Assembly (NCBI RefSeq): GCF_001613305.1
Contig: NZ_BDCC01000035.1
Span: forward strand, 241,417-305,416
Direction: 5' to 3'
DNA length: 64,000 nucleotides
From: Nocardia vaccinii NBRC 15922
GTDB lineage: Bacteria > Actinomycetota > Actinomycetes > Mycobacteriales > Mycobacteriaceae
Shown here: positions 1-8,518 of the stretch, piece after piece
Position numbering within the stretch: position 1 is the first letter of the stretch
Layout of the letters: every line of letters begins with the position of its first letter
The notes under the pieces: generated by a model
What the model saw: the letters and a program-made list of their open reading frames with translations, nothing else
Told to the model about the DNA's origin: nothing
Database searches by the model: none
Translations under genes and position numbers: made by a program

Positions 1-867
1 CCTCGGCAACCCGCCGGACCACCCAACCCCCACGGCGACAACAGGACCACCGCACACCACCCGGCTCCGCAGCATTCCGCCGCGCCGCCCGTAACCGAGC
101 CACAGCAGCCGACGCCATACGACAAAGCCACGAACCCCGCCCAACCGGATACCGCCGATTCCGTCCCGCTTCCCGAGAACACGCGCACCGCCGAGGCTCC
201 CGACGTGGCAGCGCCTCCGAACAACGGGATCACAACCCGACCGACCGGCACCGAGGCGGCAACCCGCCCCGCATCGATCGTCGCCGGCCCCGATTCCGCC
301 GATGACACCGAACTCGCGCGGAACGCGACTCGGCAGCCCGCCCCCAGCGCGTCCGCCGCGGCGGACGCGTCACCGGAGCGGACCGAGAACACCCGCCCTG
401 CGCATGCGCCCGCCCAGCATCCCGCTCAGCGCGCGGCCGCGATGAGTGAGTCGGTCGAATCCCCCCACCGAGCCGCGAGCGCTCAGCAGGGCACTCAGCT
501 CGCCCTCGACGAACAGGCGGTCGCCGAAGCGGCGCCGCGACGGCCGCGCCCGAGAATCGTGCCGGACCCGGAGCCCGAGACACGCGTACAGAACCGCGAC
601 GCATCCGAGGCGCACGACGCGTGGGACGACGGTGACGAGATCGACCCGGACAGCGACGAGACCGGCGTCTGGGCGGTGGCGCGCGAGATCTCCGCGCGCC
701 GGCTGTCCAAACTGCCGGTCGAACAGCTCGCCGAGGTCCTCACCCTCGCGGACGAATCCTGGACTCCGGCCGCGATCGGCGCGTCGATCGGCCTGCCCGG
801 CTCGCGCGTCCTCGGCATCCTCGAGGCCGCGCGCCGGCTCGCCCGCCCGTACGCGGTCAGCAGCTGA
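1..867 (+). CDS. C-terminal part of a Pro/Ala-rich protein with an HTH-like tail (5' end outside window)
   Basis: The frame is open from base 1, so the gene begins to the left of the window; the first in-frame ATG at 205 is probably internal. The visible roughly 288 residues are a long low-complexity Pro/Ala/Thr/Arg/Glu-rich, probably disordered stretch. An acidic patch (DDGDEIDPDSDE) follows, and then a compact C-terminal segment of about 65 residues. That segment reads like a helix-turn-helix: WTPAAIGASIGLPGSRV has the spacing of a small sigma-4- or ParB-like helix pair. Actinobacterial DUF2637/SpdB-type proteins have a comparable build, with N-terminal membrane helices and a C-terminal HTH, but the diagnostic part is missing here. 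No function is assigned. Confidence 0.6.
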   Translation, partial: PRQPAGPPNPHGDNRTTAHHPAPQHSAAPPVTEPQQPTPYDKATNPAQPDTADSVPLPENTRTAEAPDVAAPPNNGITTRPTGTEAATRPASIVAGPDSADDTELARNATRQPAPSASAAADASPERTENTRPAHAPAQHPAQRAAAMSESVESPHRAASAQQGTQLALDEQAVAEAAPRRPRPRIVPDPEPETRVQNRDASEAHDAWDDGDEIDPDSDETGVWAVAREISARRLSKLPVEQLAEVLTLADESWTPAAIGASIGLPGSRVLGILEAARRLARPYAVSS

Positions 868-968
868 ACGGAAATCGGACCATCGCCGACCTCGCGATTT
901 GTCCGCGTGGCGTAGTTCACCGGGCGTCACAGCTTGACCCACTCTTACAACCTGATAACACTGACTGC

Positions 969-1649
969 GTGAAGCGCGTTTCGAGATTCGGCATCTACGG
1001 CACTGTCGTCGCGGCGGCGACCGTAATCGGATTGGGTTCCCAGCACGGTCACGCGGGCGCCACCGGACCCGAAGCAGCGCAGGATCGCCCGGCGCTGGCC
1101 GTGGTCGGGGCATCGATCAGTGACGGGGTCGGCGCTGGGTCGGCGCAGAAGGGCTGGCCCGTACTGCTGGCCCATCAGCTCGGCTGGCGTTCCACGGTGA
1201 GCGCCGATCCGGGCGCCGGATACGTCGCGCCGGGCTATCACAAGCTCGGGCCGATGGAACGCCTCCTCGGCAAGCTGCAGCTGGCCACCGACCACCCGAC
1301 GGTGGTCATCGTCCAGGCCGGATACAATGACATCGGTACGTCGCCGACCGAGTTGGCCACCAATGTGCGCCAGGTCATCGGCGAGATCCGCACTCAGGCC
1401 CCGGACGCGGCGGTCGGGGTGATCACGGTTTTCCCGAAGGGTGAGCCGACACCGGCCGCATGGGCCACCGACAAAATCATCGTGGCCGCGGCCAGATCGG
1501 CCTATCCGAACGTATATGTCTTCGATCCACTGTCTTCACATTGGGTATTCCCCACAGTGGCAGACCGGCTCCATCCCACCGCAGCCGGTCATCAGTGGAT
1601 CGCCGACCGGCTTGCCTCGGATTTCCGGCATTACGGTCTGACCCGCTGA
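969..1649 (+). CDS. Exported SGNH/GDSL-type esterase
   Basis: A 226-aa protein with a GTG start and a hydrophobic N-terminal segment (about residues 8-24) typical of a signal peptide, so it probably acts outside the membrane. SGNH hydrolase blocks are visible: block I as GASISDG (nucleophile Ser49; the usual Asp of GDS is Ala), block III as GYNDIG with the oxyanion Asn, and block V as DRLHPTAAGH with the catalytic Asp and His. The family hydrolyses ester bonds in lipids or acylated sugars; the substrate cannot be told. A membrane acyltransferase gene follows 180 bp downstream in the same direction, so adding and removing acyl groups on an envelope glycan is a plausible shared theme (inference). 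Confidence 0.8.
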   Translation: MKRVSRFGIYGTVVAAATVIGLGSQHGHAGATGPEAAQDRPALAVVGASISDGVGAGSAQKGWPVLLAHQLGWRSTVSADPGAGYVAPGYHKLGPMERLLGKLQLATDHPTVVIVQAGYNDIGTSPTELATNVRQVIGEIRTQAPDAAVGVITVFPKGEPTPAAWATDKIIVAAARSAYPNVYVFDPLSSHWVFPTVADRLHPTAAGHQWIADRLASDFRHYGLTR

Positions 1650-1830
1650 CATCGGGCCGAGCGCCCACGCCGCCGGCACAGCCGATTCGGAGGAATCGAT
1701 CAGTCGGCTCACAGGCTCGGTGGGGACGATGGCGTTGACGGCCGGACCGAGGGAAGTGTATGAGGCAGTTCGAAGATGGGGTAGTCGAGACGGAGGTGGC
1801 GACATTGATCGCCCGGGTTGCGGTGGCCTG

Positions 1831-3075
1831 ATGAGCATCGGCATCGCACCCCCCACCGTCGCCACGCAGTCCGAGGTTCCAGCCCCGCGACGCAAACGAC
1901 CGCATCTCCATCAGGTCGACCTGTTCCGGATTCTCACCTTCGCCTGTGTCATCGGCGCGCACGTGGTCGGCAACTCGATCGACGCCGGCAATACCGCGGC
2001 CAACGGCGTGGTCATGCCCCTGCACTTCACCCGGGACGCGTTCTTCGCGCTCACCGGCTTCGTGCTGATCTACCAGTACCGCGGTAAGTCGCTGGACACC
2101 CGGGCCTTCTGGCGTAAACGTTTCCCGCTGGTCGGCATCCCGTATCTCGCCTGGTCGGTGATCTACTGGGGTTATTCCGTCCTGGCCGGACTGCATCCCG
2201 GAGAAACGATCCGCGGCGCGCTGTGGCGGCTGGTGTTCGAGACAGCCACCGGCGGGGCGTGGTATCAGCTGTACTTCCTGCTGGTGACGATGCAGGCATA
2301 TCTGCTCTTCCCCCTGATCATGCGACTGCTGCGCGCCACCGAGGGCAATCACCGGTGGGTGCTCGCGGCGAGTGCGACACTGCAGCTGGGCGTGCTGTGG
2401 TGGCTGGTGCACCCGCCGACGCTGACCGGACGATTGCTCGGAATCTGGAACCACCTGTACGCCACGGCGATCCCGTACCAGTTCTACATTCTGCTCGGCG
2501 CGATCGCGGCCTGGCATATCGACGCGGTGACCCGCACGGTGCGCCGACTCGGCCCGTGGTTCGTGGCGGGCGCGATCGTGGGGCTGGCGCTTGCCGAGCT
2601 GTACTTCCTGTGGCAGACGCGGCAGATGCCCTCCTGGCAGGCCAACAACGTGTTCATGCCGCACCTGCTGTTCTGCTACGTCCTGATCATCGTCGCCGTG
2701 TACACGGTGAGCAGTTGGTGGGCCGCGCACAGACGTGAGCACGACCTGTTCTCCCGGGCCGTACGCTTCGGCTCGGACCGATCGTTCGGCATCTTCCTGT
2801 CACATCCGATCGCACTGCAGGTGCTCGCACCGGTCATCCCGGCGGTGCAGAATCATCTCGGGCTGTTCTGGGGCACCGTGCTGCTGTATCTGACCGTCGT
2901 CGCGATGGCGATCGGCATCACCGAGGTGGCGCGCCGCATCCCGGGTAGCCTGTGGCTGACCGGCCGGCCGATGCTGCACACCGATCCGCTCGCCCTCACC
3001 GGACGCCTACGCCGAGCGCATCCGTCCGAATCGGCGCCAGCCGCCGAGGATCTGCCACTTACTCCGACCCGCTGA
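1831..3075 (+). CDS. Integral membrane acyltransferase, acyltransferase-3 family
   Basis: A 414-aa polytopic protein with about ten hydrophobic helices. The N-terminal signature HQVDLFRILTFACVIGAH carries the R and H expected in helix 1 of acyltransferase-3 proteins, which move acyl groups such as acetyl or succinyl onto extracytoplasmic sugars. The frame is open to an ATG at 1720, but that extension is polar and unlike the family. The ATG at 1831, preceded by GGTGG, is preferred. The C-terminal 35 residues are a Pro/Arg-rich cytoplasmic tail. It converges on the minus-strand gene ending at 3095 with only 19 bp between them. The acceptor is unknown. Confidence 0.85.
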   Translation: MSIGIAPPTVATQSEVPAPRRKRPHLHQVDLFRILTFACVIGAHVVGNSIDAGNTAANGVVMPLHFTRDAFFALTGFVLIYQYRGKSLDTRAFWRKRFPLVGIPYLAWSVIYWGYSVLAGLHPGETIRGALWRLVFETATGGAWYQLYFLLVTMQAYLLFPLIMRLLRATEGNHRWVLAASATLQLGVLWWLVHPPTLTGRLLGIWNHLYATAIPYQFYILLGAIAAWHIDAVTRTVRRLGPWFVAGAIVGLALAELYFLWQTRQMPSWQANNVFMPHLLFCYVLIIVAVYTVSSWWAAHRREHDLFSRAVRFGSDRSFGIFLSHPIALQVLAPVIPAVQNHLGLFWGTVLLYLTVVAMAIGITEVARRIPGSLWLTGRPMLHTDPLALTGRLRRAHPSESAPAAEDLPLTPTR

Positions 3076-3094
3076 ATCCGCTTCAGCGAGTTTC

Positions 3095-3925
3095 CTACTG
3101 CGTGCCGTCGGTCAGTTCCGCCGCCGCGGCCATGCGCAATCGTTCGGCGACCTCGTTGAAGATATAGAAGTTCGGAATGGATTCGATGGGCGGCAACGTG
3201 ACCCAGCGACTGCCGGACTTGAATCGGATCAGACCGCCCTGGGCATCGATCGTATCGACCTGCTCCCAGGGATAACTCGCACCCGCGAAGGCCAATTCGG
3301 CCAGATCCACGACGATTTCGCCGAACGGCACGCTCTCCCCGGCATCGATCGCGGCCACCGCGCGCGGGAGTTGTGTTGCGGTCACCGCGGATTGGATCGC
3401 CGGGCCCCATTCGTGCGCGCAGTCGAATTGGCGTTCGTCGAAGGATTCGTGCGAACCGTCCGGCCCGTCGAGGGTCAGGGAGTATTCGGCGGCCGAACCC
3501 GGCGACGGGATGACCGACTGCCGCACTTCGGCGGTGTCCCAACGGAATGCGGTGATCTCCTGCCCCGATCGATACACCGTCAGACCGTGCTCGAACAGGT
3601 CCATCCGGGCCGTACGGACCGCACCGGTGAGACTGCCTCGCAACCAGGCCGCCGCCAACGGAACCAGCGCGAGAATCGCGAATACGATCGTGCCGGTCCA
3701 CCATGAAGCGGTCGCGCAGATCCCCGCGACGATGGCCAGACCGCCCGCGATCAAGCCGCAGCCGCGCACGAAGATGTCGTCACTCATCGATGCGGGCAGA
3801 AACGTCTGGCGATGCGCGCCCAGCTTCTGATATTCGGCCATCAAATGAACCAGCTTCGTCAGTGGCACCGTCGGCCGCTCGCCAGTTCCCCCGGCCCCCT
3901 GCCGGACCGTGCTCGGGGTGGTCAC
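3095..3925 (-). CDS. Membrane-anchored protein of unknown function
   Basis: About 276 aa from a GTG at 3925 that has GGAGGG five bases upstream; the frame is open further to 3997 but without a ribosome site. Residues about 55-95 form two closely spaced hydrophobic helices, followed by a soluble domain beginning with LFEHGLTVYRSG. This is reminiscent of actinobacterial proteins with a short membrane hairpin plus a PH-like beta domain, such as those grouped as DUF6585, but the match is from memory and weak. It lies downstream of, and on the same strand as, the S10 operon, separated by a hairpin. No catalytic motif was seen. Confidence 0.65.
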   Translation of the reverse strand: MTTPSTVRQGAGGTGERPTVPLTKLVHLMAEYQKLGAHRQTFLPASMSDDIFVRGCGLIAGGLAIVAGICATASWWTGTIVFAILALVPLAAAWLRGSLTGAVRTARMDLFEHGLTVYRSGQEITAFRWDTAEVRQSVIPSPGSAAEYSLTLDGPDGSHESFDERQFDCAHEWGPAIQSAVTATQLPRAVAAIDAGESVPFGEIVVDLAELAFAGASYPWEQVDTIDAQGGLIRFKSGSRWVTLPPIESIPNFYIFNEVAERLRMAAAAELTDGTQ

Positions 3926-4103
3926 ATCATCCCTCCATACGCGGGTTCTCCGCGCGAAGCGTATTCCACTCGCCCGAATCTTTCTACCAGTGGGCACGAT
4001 ATCGCCCGATCCGGGTGAACAAAAGTAATTGGCTCCCCGGATATTTCGTTATCGAACCGCATATCGCCGGCTATCGCAACCGACTTCGCGCCGCCGAATA
4101 CGC

Positions 4104-4140
4104 CGAAGGCCCGCTTTCCGGGAAGGAAAGCGGACCTTCG
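4104..4140 (-). terminator. Hairpin after the S10 operon
   Basis: A 16-bp stem (4104-4119 with 4125-4140, one G-T/C mismatch) with a 5-nt loop lies 28 bp after the rpsQ stop codon. There is no U-run on the operon strand; a TTTT follows on the plus strand. This fits the U-poor hairpin terminators common in actinobacteria. Confidence 0.6.
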
Positions 4141-4167
4141 GTTTTCGACTCGGAGAGCCGGAGAGGC

Positions 4168-4479
4168 CTACTTGGCCCGCTCCAGGACCTCGACCAGACG
4201 CCAGCGCTTGGTGGCCGACAGCGGACGGGTCTCCATCAGCTGAACGCGGTCGCCGACACCGGCGGTCTCGTTCTCGTCGTGCGCCTTCACCTTGGAGGTG
4301 GTGCGAATGATCTTGCCGTAGAGGGGGTGCCGGTGACGGTCTTCCAGCTCGACGACGATCGTCTTGTTCATCTTGTCCGAGACGACGTAGCCGACGCGAA
4401 CCTTGCGGCTGCCACGCTCCGTCTCCTTGGCCGGCGTCTTGGCCGGACCCTTCTTTTCACTCACGCTGCCGTCGCTCAT
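4168..4479 (-). CDS. rpsQ: 30S ribosomal protein S17
   Basis: 103 aa. After a Lys-rich N-terminal extension of about 25 residues comes the S17 OB-fold core: RKVRVGYVVSDKMNKTIVV, then RHPLYGKII and the KAHDENE motif, then GDRV and the basic C-terminus. S17 binds 16S rRNA helices early in 30S assembly. It is the last gene of the S10 operon and its start overlaps the rpmC stop (ATGA), implying translational coupling. The next S10/spc gene, rplN, does not follow, so the spc operon is detached, as in mycobacteria. Confidence 0.97.
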   Translation of the reverse strand: MSDGSVSEKKGPAKTPAKETERGSRKVRVGYVVSDKMNKTIVVELEDRHRHPLYGKIIRTTSKVKAHDENETAGVGDRVQLMETRPLSATKRWRLVEVLERAK

Positions 4480-4712
4480 GCGGCGTCTCCCTCAGTCTTG
4501 GGACCGGTGGCCAGACCGAGCTCGCGCTCGCGCATGACCGTGTAGATGCGCGCGATCTCGTGGCGGACCACACGCAGCCGACGGTTGTTCGTCATCTGAC
4601 CCGTCGCCATCTGGAAGCGCAGGTTGAACAGCTCTTCCTTCGCCTCACGCAGTGCGGCGACGAGCTCGTCCTGATCCTTGTCCCGCAGCTCTGCGGCCGG
4701 TGTTCCGCTCAT
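4476..4712 (-). CDS. rpmC: 50S ribosomal protein L29
   Basis: 78 aa from the ATG at 4712, whose A is also the last base of the rplP stop codon (TGATG). A longer in-frame ORF to 4745 would overlap rplP and is rejected. The core has the two-helix L29 pattern: ELRDKDQDELVAALREAKEE, then LFNLRFQMATGQ and RRLRVVRHEIARIYT. L29 lies at the peptide-tunnel exit next to L23 and helps dock nascent-chain factors. The C-terminal tail of about 15 residues is actinobacterial. Confidence 0.96.
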   Translation of the reverse strand: MSGTPAAELRDKDQDELVAALREAKEELFNLRFQMATGQMTNNRRLRVVRHEIARIYTVMRERELGLATGPKTEGDAA

Positions 4713-5128
4713 CAGAACTGCTCCTCCCTCGTCACGATCCTGCACTTCATCGGGAGCTTGTGCATCGCGCGGCGCAGGGCCTCACGAGCGGTCTCCTCGT
4801 TGGGGTAACTCATCTCGAACATCACCCGGCCGGGCTTGACGTTCGCGATCCACCACTCGGGCGAACCCTTACCGGAACCCATGCGGGTCTCGGCGGGCTT
4901 CTTGGTCAGCGGACGATCCGGGTAGATGTTGATCCAGATCTTGCCGCCACGCTTGATGTGGCGGGTCATCGCGATACGCGCCGACTCGATCTGCCGGTTG
5001 GTGACGTAGGCGGGCTCCAGAGCCTGGATACCGTATTCGCCGAACGCCACCGAGGTGCCACCCTTGGCCATGCCGGAGCGGCCCGGGTGGTGCTGCTTGC
5101 GGTGCTTGACCTTGCGAGGCATCAGCAT
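4712..5128 (-). CDS. rplP: 50S ribosomal protein L16
   Basis: 138 aa, the normal length. MLMPRKVKHRKQHH at the N-terminus, GIQALEPAYVTNRQIESAR, RPLTKKPAETRMGSGKG and the C-terminal KCRIVTREEQF are diagnostic of L16, which organises the A-site region of the 50S subunit. A second Met is present at residue 3, but the MLxPR start matches relatives. Only three bases separate it from the rpsC stop. Confidence 0.98.
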   Translation of the reverse strand: MLMPRKVKHRKQHHPGRSGMAKGGTSVAFGEYGIQALEPAYVTNRQIESARIAMTRHIKRGGKIWINIYPDRPLTKKPAETRMGSGKGSPEWWIANVKPGRVMFEMSYPNEETAREALRRAMHKLPMKCRIVTREEQF

Positions 5129-5131
5129 GGG

Positions 5132-5935
5132 TCAGCCCTCCTGAGGTGTCTGCGCCGGAGTCTCCGCCACAGCGGTGGCGGCACGCCCGGCCTCGGTGCT
5201 GGTCGCGGTGGTACCGGACGAACCGGACCGCCGCGGACGGTTCGGCCGCTCCCGGCGCTCGCGGCGCTCACCCGACGGAGCAGCGCTGGCCGTGACCTCG
5301 CGCTTGCCGCCGACGATGTCGCCCTTGTAGATCCAGACCTTCACGCCGATGCGACCGAAGGTGGTCCGAGCCTCGTACAGGCCGTAGTCGACGTCCGCAC
5401 GCAGCGTGTGCAGCGGAACGCGACCCTCACGGTAGAACTCCGAACGCGACATTTCCGCACCGCCGAGGCGACCCGAGCACTGCACCCGGATGCCCTTGAC
5501 GTTGGGCGAACGCATGGCCGACTGGATGGCCTTGCGCATCGCGCGACGGAATGCCACACGGTTGGACAGCTGCTCCGCGACACCCTGAGCAACCAGCTGC
5601 GCATCCGACTCGGGGTTCTTGACCTCGAGGATGTTCAGCTGCACCTGCTTCTTGGTGAGCTTCTCCAGCTCGGCGCGGATGCGGTCGGCCTCGGCGCCAC
5701 GACGGCCGATCACGATGCCCGGACGCGCGGTGTGGATGTCCACCCGGACGCGATCACGAGTGCGCTCGATCTCGACCTTCGAGATGCCGGCCCGCTCCAT
5801 GCCCGTGGCGAGCAGCTTGCGGATCGCGACGTCTTCCTTCACGTAGTCCGCGTACTGCTTGTCCGCGTACCAACGCGACTTCCAGTCGGTGGTGATACCG
5901 AGGCGGAAGCCATGGGGGTTGATTTTCTGTCCCAT
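5132..5935 (-). CDS. rpsC: 30S ribosomal protein S3
   Basis: 267 aa. The N-terminal MGQKINPHGFRLGI, the KH domain with GRRGAEADRIR (about residues 79-89), and the C-terminal domain with GRLGGAEMSR and GVKVWIYKGDI are canonical S3, part of the mRNA entry channel and its helicase activity. The last 45 residues form an Arg/Ser/Thr/Ala-rich tail typical of high-GC actinobacteria. Its ATG directly abuts the rplV stop codon. Confidence 0.98.
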   Translation of the reverse strand: MGQKINPHGFRLGITTDWKSRWYADKQYADYVKEDVAIRKLLATGMERAGISKVEIERTRDRVRVDIHTARPGIVIGRRGAEADRIRAELEKLTKKQVQLNILEVKNPESDAQLVAQGVAEQLSNRVAFRRAMRKAIQSAMRSPNVKGIRVQCSGRLGGAEMSRSEFYREGRVPLHTLRADVDYGLYEARTTFGRIGVKVWIYKGDIVGGKREVTASAAPSGERRERRERPNRPRRSGSSGTTATSTEAGRAATAVAETPAQTPQEG

Positions 5936-6361
5936 TTACTTAGCCCCTCCCTTCCGGCGGCTACGAGCCGGGGCGGCAGTGGGCACGCTCTCGACCTCGA
6001 TGGTGATGTGGCTGGTGCGCTTGCGAATCCGGAACGCACGGCCCTGTGCCCGCGGCTGGAAGCGCTTCATGGTCGCGCCCTCGTCGACGTACGCGGTCGA
6101 GATGACCAGCGTCGCCGGGTTCAGGCCCAGGTTGTTCTCGGCGTTGGCCGCGGCCGAGGCCACGACCTTGGCGACCGGCTCGCTCGCGGCCTGCGGCGCG
6201 AACTTCAAGATGTTCAGCGCGTCCTCGACCCGCTGGCCGCGAACCATGTCCACGACGCGACGCGCCTTCATCGGCGTCACGCGAACGTGCTTGGCAGTGG
6301 CGCGTGCGGTCGGATTCGAATCAGTGCTCAGCTGCGCTGTATTGCTCTTCGCTTCGCTCAT
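5936..6361 (-). CDS. rplV: 50S ribosomal protein L22
   Basis: 141 aa. A variable N-terminal extension of about 20 residues precedes TAKHVRVTPMKARRVVDMVR, the start of the L22 fold. The beta-hairpin loop that lines the exit tunnel carries MKRFQPRAQGRAFRIRKR. Changes in that loop can give macrolide resistance in the family; nothing unusual is seen here. The ATG overlaps the rpsS stop (ATGA). Confidence 0.97.
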   Translation of the reverse strand: MSEAKSNTAQLSTDSNPTARATAKHVRVTPMKARRVVDMVRGQRVEDALNILKFAPQAASEPVAKVVASAAANAENNLGLNPATLVISTAYVDEGATMKRFQPRAQGRAFRIRKRTSHITIEVESVPTAAPARSRRKGGAK

Positions 6362-6639
6362 CGCCGCTTGCTCTTCCGATCTTCCTTGACGTGGCTCCGG
6401 AACGTGCGGGTCGGTGCGAACTCACCGAGCTTGTGCCCGACCATGTTCTCCGACACGAACACCGGCACGTGCTTGCGGCCGTCGTGGACCGAGAACGTGT
6501 GGCCGATGAAATCGGGGATGATGGTCGAACGCCGCGACCAGGTCTTGATGACCTGTTTGGTGTTCTTCTCGTTCTGGACGTCCACCTTCTTGAGGAGGTG
6601 TTCGTCGACGAACGGGCCCTTCTTCAGGCTGCGTGGCAT
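6358..6639 (-). CDS. rpsS: 30S ribosomal protein S19
   Basis: 93 aa, the standard length. MPRSLKKGPFVD at the N-terminus, TWSRRSTIIPDFIGHTFSVHDG in the middle and KLGEFAPTRTFRSH towards the end are invariant S19 blocks. S19 with S13 forms the head-side contact to 23S rRNA. A GGAGG sits just upstream of the ATG, with 14 bp to the rplB stop. Confidence 0.98.
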   Translation of the reverse strand: MPRSLKKGPFVDEHLLKKVDVQNEKNTKQVIKTWSRRSTIIPDFIGHTFSVHDGRKHVPVFVSENMVGHKLGEFAPTRTFRSHVKEDRKSKRR

Positions 6640-6653
6640 GTCTTAACCTCCTC

Positions 6654-7484
6654 TTAGCGCTTCTTGCCGCGACGGCGGACGATGAGCTTGTCGCTCGGAC
6701 GGTTGGGTTTACGAGTACGGCCTTCCGGCTGACCCCAGGGCGAGACCGGGTGGCGACCACCGGAGGTCTTGCCCTCACCACCACCGTGCGGGTGGTCGAC
6801 GGGGTTCATCACGACGCCTCGGACCGTGGGGCGCTTGCCTTTCCACCGCATGCGGCCGGCCTTGCCCCAGTTGATGTTCGACTGCTCGGCGTTGCCGACC
6901 TCGCCGATGGTGGCGCGGCAGCGCACATCGACGCGGCGGATCTCGCCCGACGGCATACGCAGGACGGCGTAGGCGCCTTCCTTACCCAGCAGCTGGATGC
7001 TCATACCGGCCGAGCGGGCCAGCTTGGCACCGCCGCCGGGACGCAGCTCCACCGCGTGCACGGTGGTACCGGTCGGGATCGAGCGCAGCGGCAGGTTGTT
7101 GCCCGGCTTGATGTCCGCACCGGCGCCGGACTCGATGCGAGTGCCCTGCCCAACGCCCTTGGGGGCGATGATGTAGCGCTTCTCGCCGTCCGCGTAGTGC
7201 AGCAGCGCGATGTTGGCGGTGCGGTTCGGGTCGTACTCGATGTGCGCGACCTTGGCCGGGATGCCGTCCTTGTCCAACCGGCGGAAGTCGATCAGACGGT
7301 AGGCGCGCTTGTGGCCGCCGCCGCGATGCCGGGTGGTGATCCGGCCGTGCGCGTTGCGACCGCCGGACTTGCTCAGCGGACGCAGCAGCGACTTCTCCGG
7401 GGTGGAGCGAGTGATCTCGGCGAAGTCCGAGACGCTCGCGCCACGACGGCCCGGCGTCGTCGGCTTGTATTTACGGATTGCCAT
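6654..7484 (-). CDS. rplB: 50S ribosomal protein L2
   Basis: 276 aa. It starts MAIRKYKPTTPGRRG and contains GGGHKRAYRLIDF, KVAHIEYDPNRTANIALLHY and the C-terminal catalytic-centre loop MNPVDHPHGGGEG with the conserved His residues. L2 is needed for subunit association and peptidyl-transferase activity. 33 bp separate its start from the rplW stop. Confidence 0.98.
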   Translation of the reverse strand: MAIRKYKPTTPGRRGASVSDFAEITRSTPEKSLLRPLSKSGGRNAHGRITTRHRGGGHKRAYRLIDFRRLDKDGIPAKVAHIEYDPNRTANIALLHYADGEKRYIIAPKGVGQGTRIESGAGADIKPGNNLPLRSIPTGTTVHAVELRPGGGAKLARSAGMSIQLLGKEGAYAVLRMPSGEIRRVDVRCRATIGEVGNAEQSNINWGKAGRMRWKGKRPTVRGVVMNPVDHPHGGGEGKTSGGRHPVSPWGQPEGRTRKPNRPSDKLIVRRRGKKR

Positions 7485-7517
7485 GAGTTCTTCTCTGCTT
7501 TCTGGACTCTCCGCCGC

Positions 7518-7823
7518 TTACGCGACAGAGCCTCCGAAGATCTCGATGGGCTTGCTGTCGGCCGAGATGGTCACGAGCGCGCGCTTGGTGCTCTTGCGCT
7601 GGCCGTAACCGAAGCGGGTCCGCTTGCGCTTGCCCTGACGGTTGGCGGTGTTGACGCTGGTCACCGTGACGCCGAAAACCTTCTCGACGGCAATCTTGAT
7701 CTGCGTCTTGTTCGAGTCCGGGTGCACCAGGAAGGTGTAGGTGCCTTCCTCGATCAGTCCGTAGGACTTCTCGGAGATGACCGGCGCGAGCAGGATGTCG
7801 CGGGGGTCGGCGATGGTGGTCAC
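7518..7823 (-). CDS. rplW: 50S ribosomal protein L23
   Basis: 101 aa. PRDILLAPVISEKSYGLIE, the KTQIKIAVEKVFGVTV helix/strand and the basic RQGKRKRTRFGYGQR loop are typical L23, which docks trigger factor and SRP at the tunnel exit. Its ATG overlaps the rplD stop (ATGA), indicating coupled translation. Confidence 0.97.
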   Translation of the reverse strand: MTTIADPRDILLAPVISEKSYGLIEEGTYTFLVHPDSNKTQIKIAVEKVFGVTVTSVNTANRQGKRKRTRFGYGQRKSTKRALVTISADSKPIEIFGGSVA

Positions 7824-8518
7824 TTGCTCTCCTCCTGTGCAGCTGCCTGGTCAGCTTCCGAAGGGCCGTGCACAAAGGCGTTCAGCGCCTCGACCGAGAA
7901 GATCACGTCGTCGCTCTTGAGGACGTCGTACGTGTTCAGCTGGTCGGGAGCGATGGGGTGCACGCCCTGCAGGTTCGCCACGCTCTTCCACGCGGTGACA
8001 TCCTCGCGGCCGACGACGACCAGGATGTTCTTGCGCTCCGACAGCTCGGAAAGAAAAGTCTTGGCCTGTTTCGTCGAGGGGGTCTGTCCCGCAACGAGTT
8101 CGCCGATCACGTGGATGCGCTCGTTACGCGCCCGGTCCGACAGCGCGCCACGCAGTGCGGCGACCTTCATCTTCTTGGGCAGACGCTGGGAGTAGTCGCG
8201 CGGCTGCGGGCCGTGCACGGTGCCACCACCGGTGAACTGCGGCGCGCGGGTCGAGCCCTGACGGGCGCGGCCGGTGCCCTTCTGGCGGTACGGCTTCTTA
8301 CCACCGCCGCGGACCTCGCCGCGGGTCTTGGTCGCGTGGGTGCCCTGGCGAGCCGCGGCCTGCTGGGCCACGACGACCTGGTGCATCAGCGCGACGTTGG
8401 CGGTGACGTCGAAGATCTCCGCGGGGAGTTCGACGGTGCCGTTGGTCTTGCCGCCCGGCTCTTTGACCGGAAGCGTCAGGTTGGTCTTCGTTTCAGTAGT
8501 CACGGCCTCGGTACTCAC
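7820..8518 (-). CDS. rplD: 50S ribosomal protein L4
   Basis: 232 aa. The tunnel loop contains GTHATKTRGEVRGGGKKPYR followed by QKGTGRARQGS and FTGGGTVHGPQPRDY, all conserved in L4. In enterobacteria L4 also represses the S10 operon through its leader; whether this holds here is unknown. The C-terminus has an actinobacterial Glu/Ala-rich tail. The start overlaps the rplC stop by four bases. Confidence 0.97.
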   Translation of the reverse strand: MSTEAVTTETKTNLTLPVKEPGGKTNGTVELPAEIFDVTANVALMHQVVVAQQAAARQGTHATKTRGEVRGGGKKPYRQKGTGRARQGSTRAPQFTGGGTVHGPQPRDYSQRLPKKMKVAALRGALSDRARNERIHVIGELVAGQTPSTKQAKTFLSELSERKNILVVVGREDVTAWKSVANLQGVHPIAPDQLNTYDVLKSDDVIFSVEALNAFVHGPSEADQAAAQEESK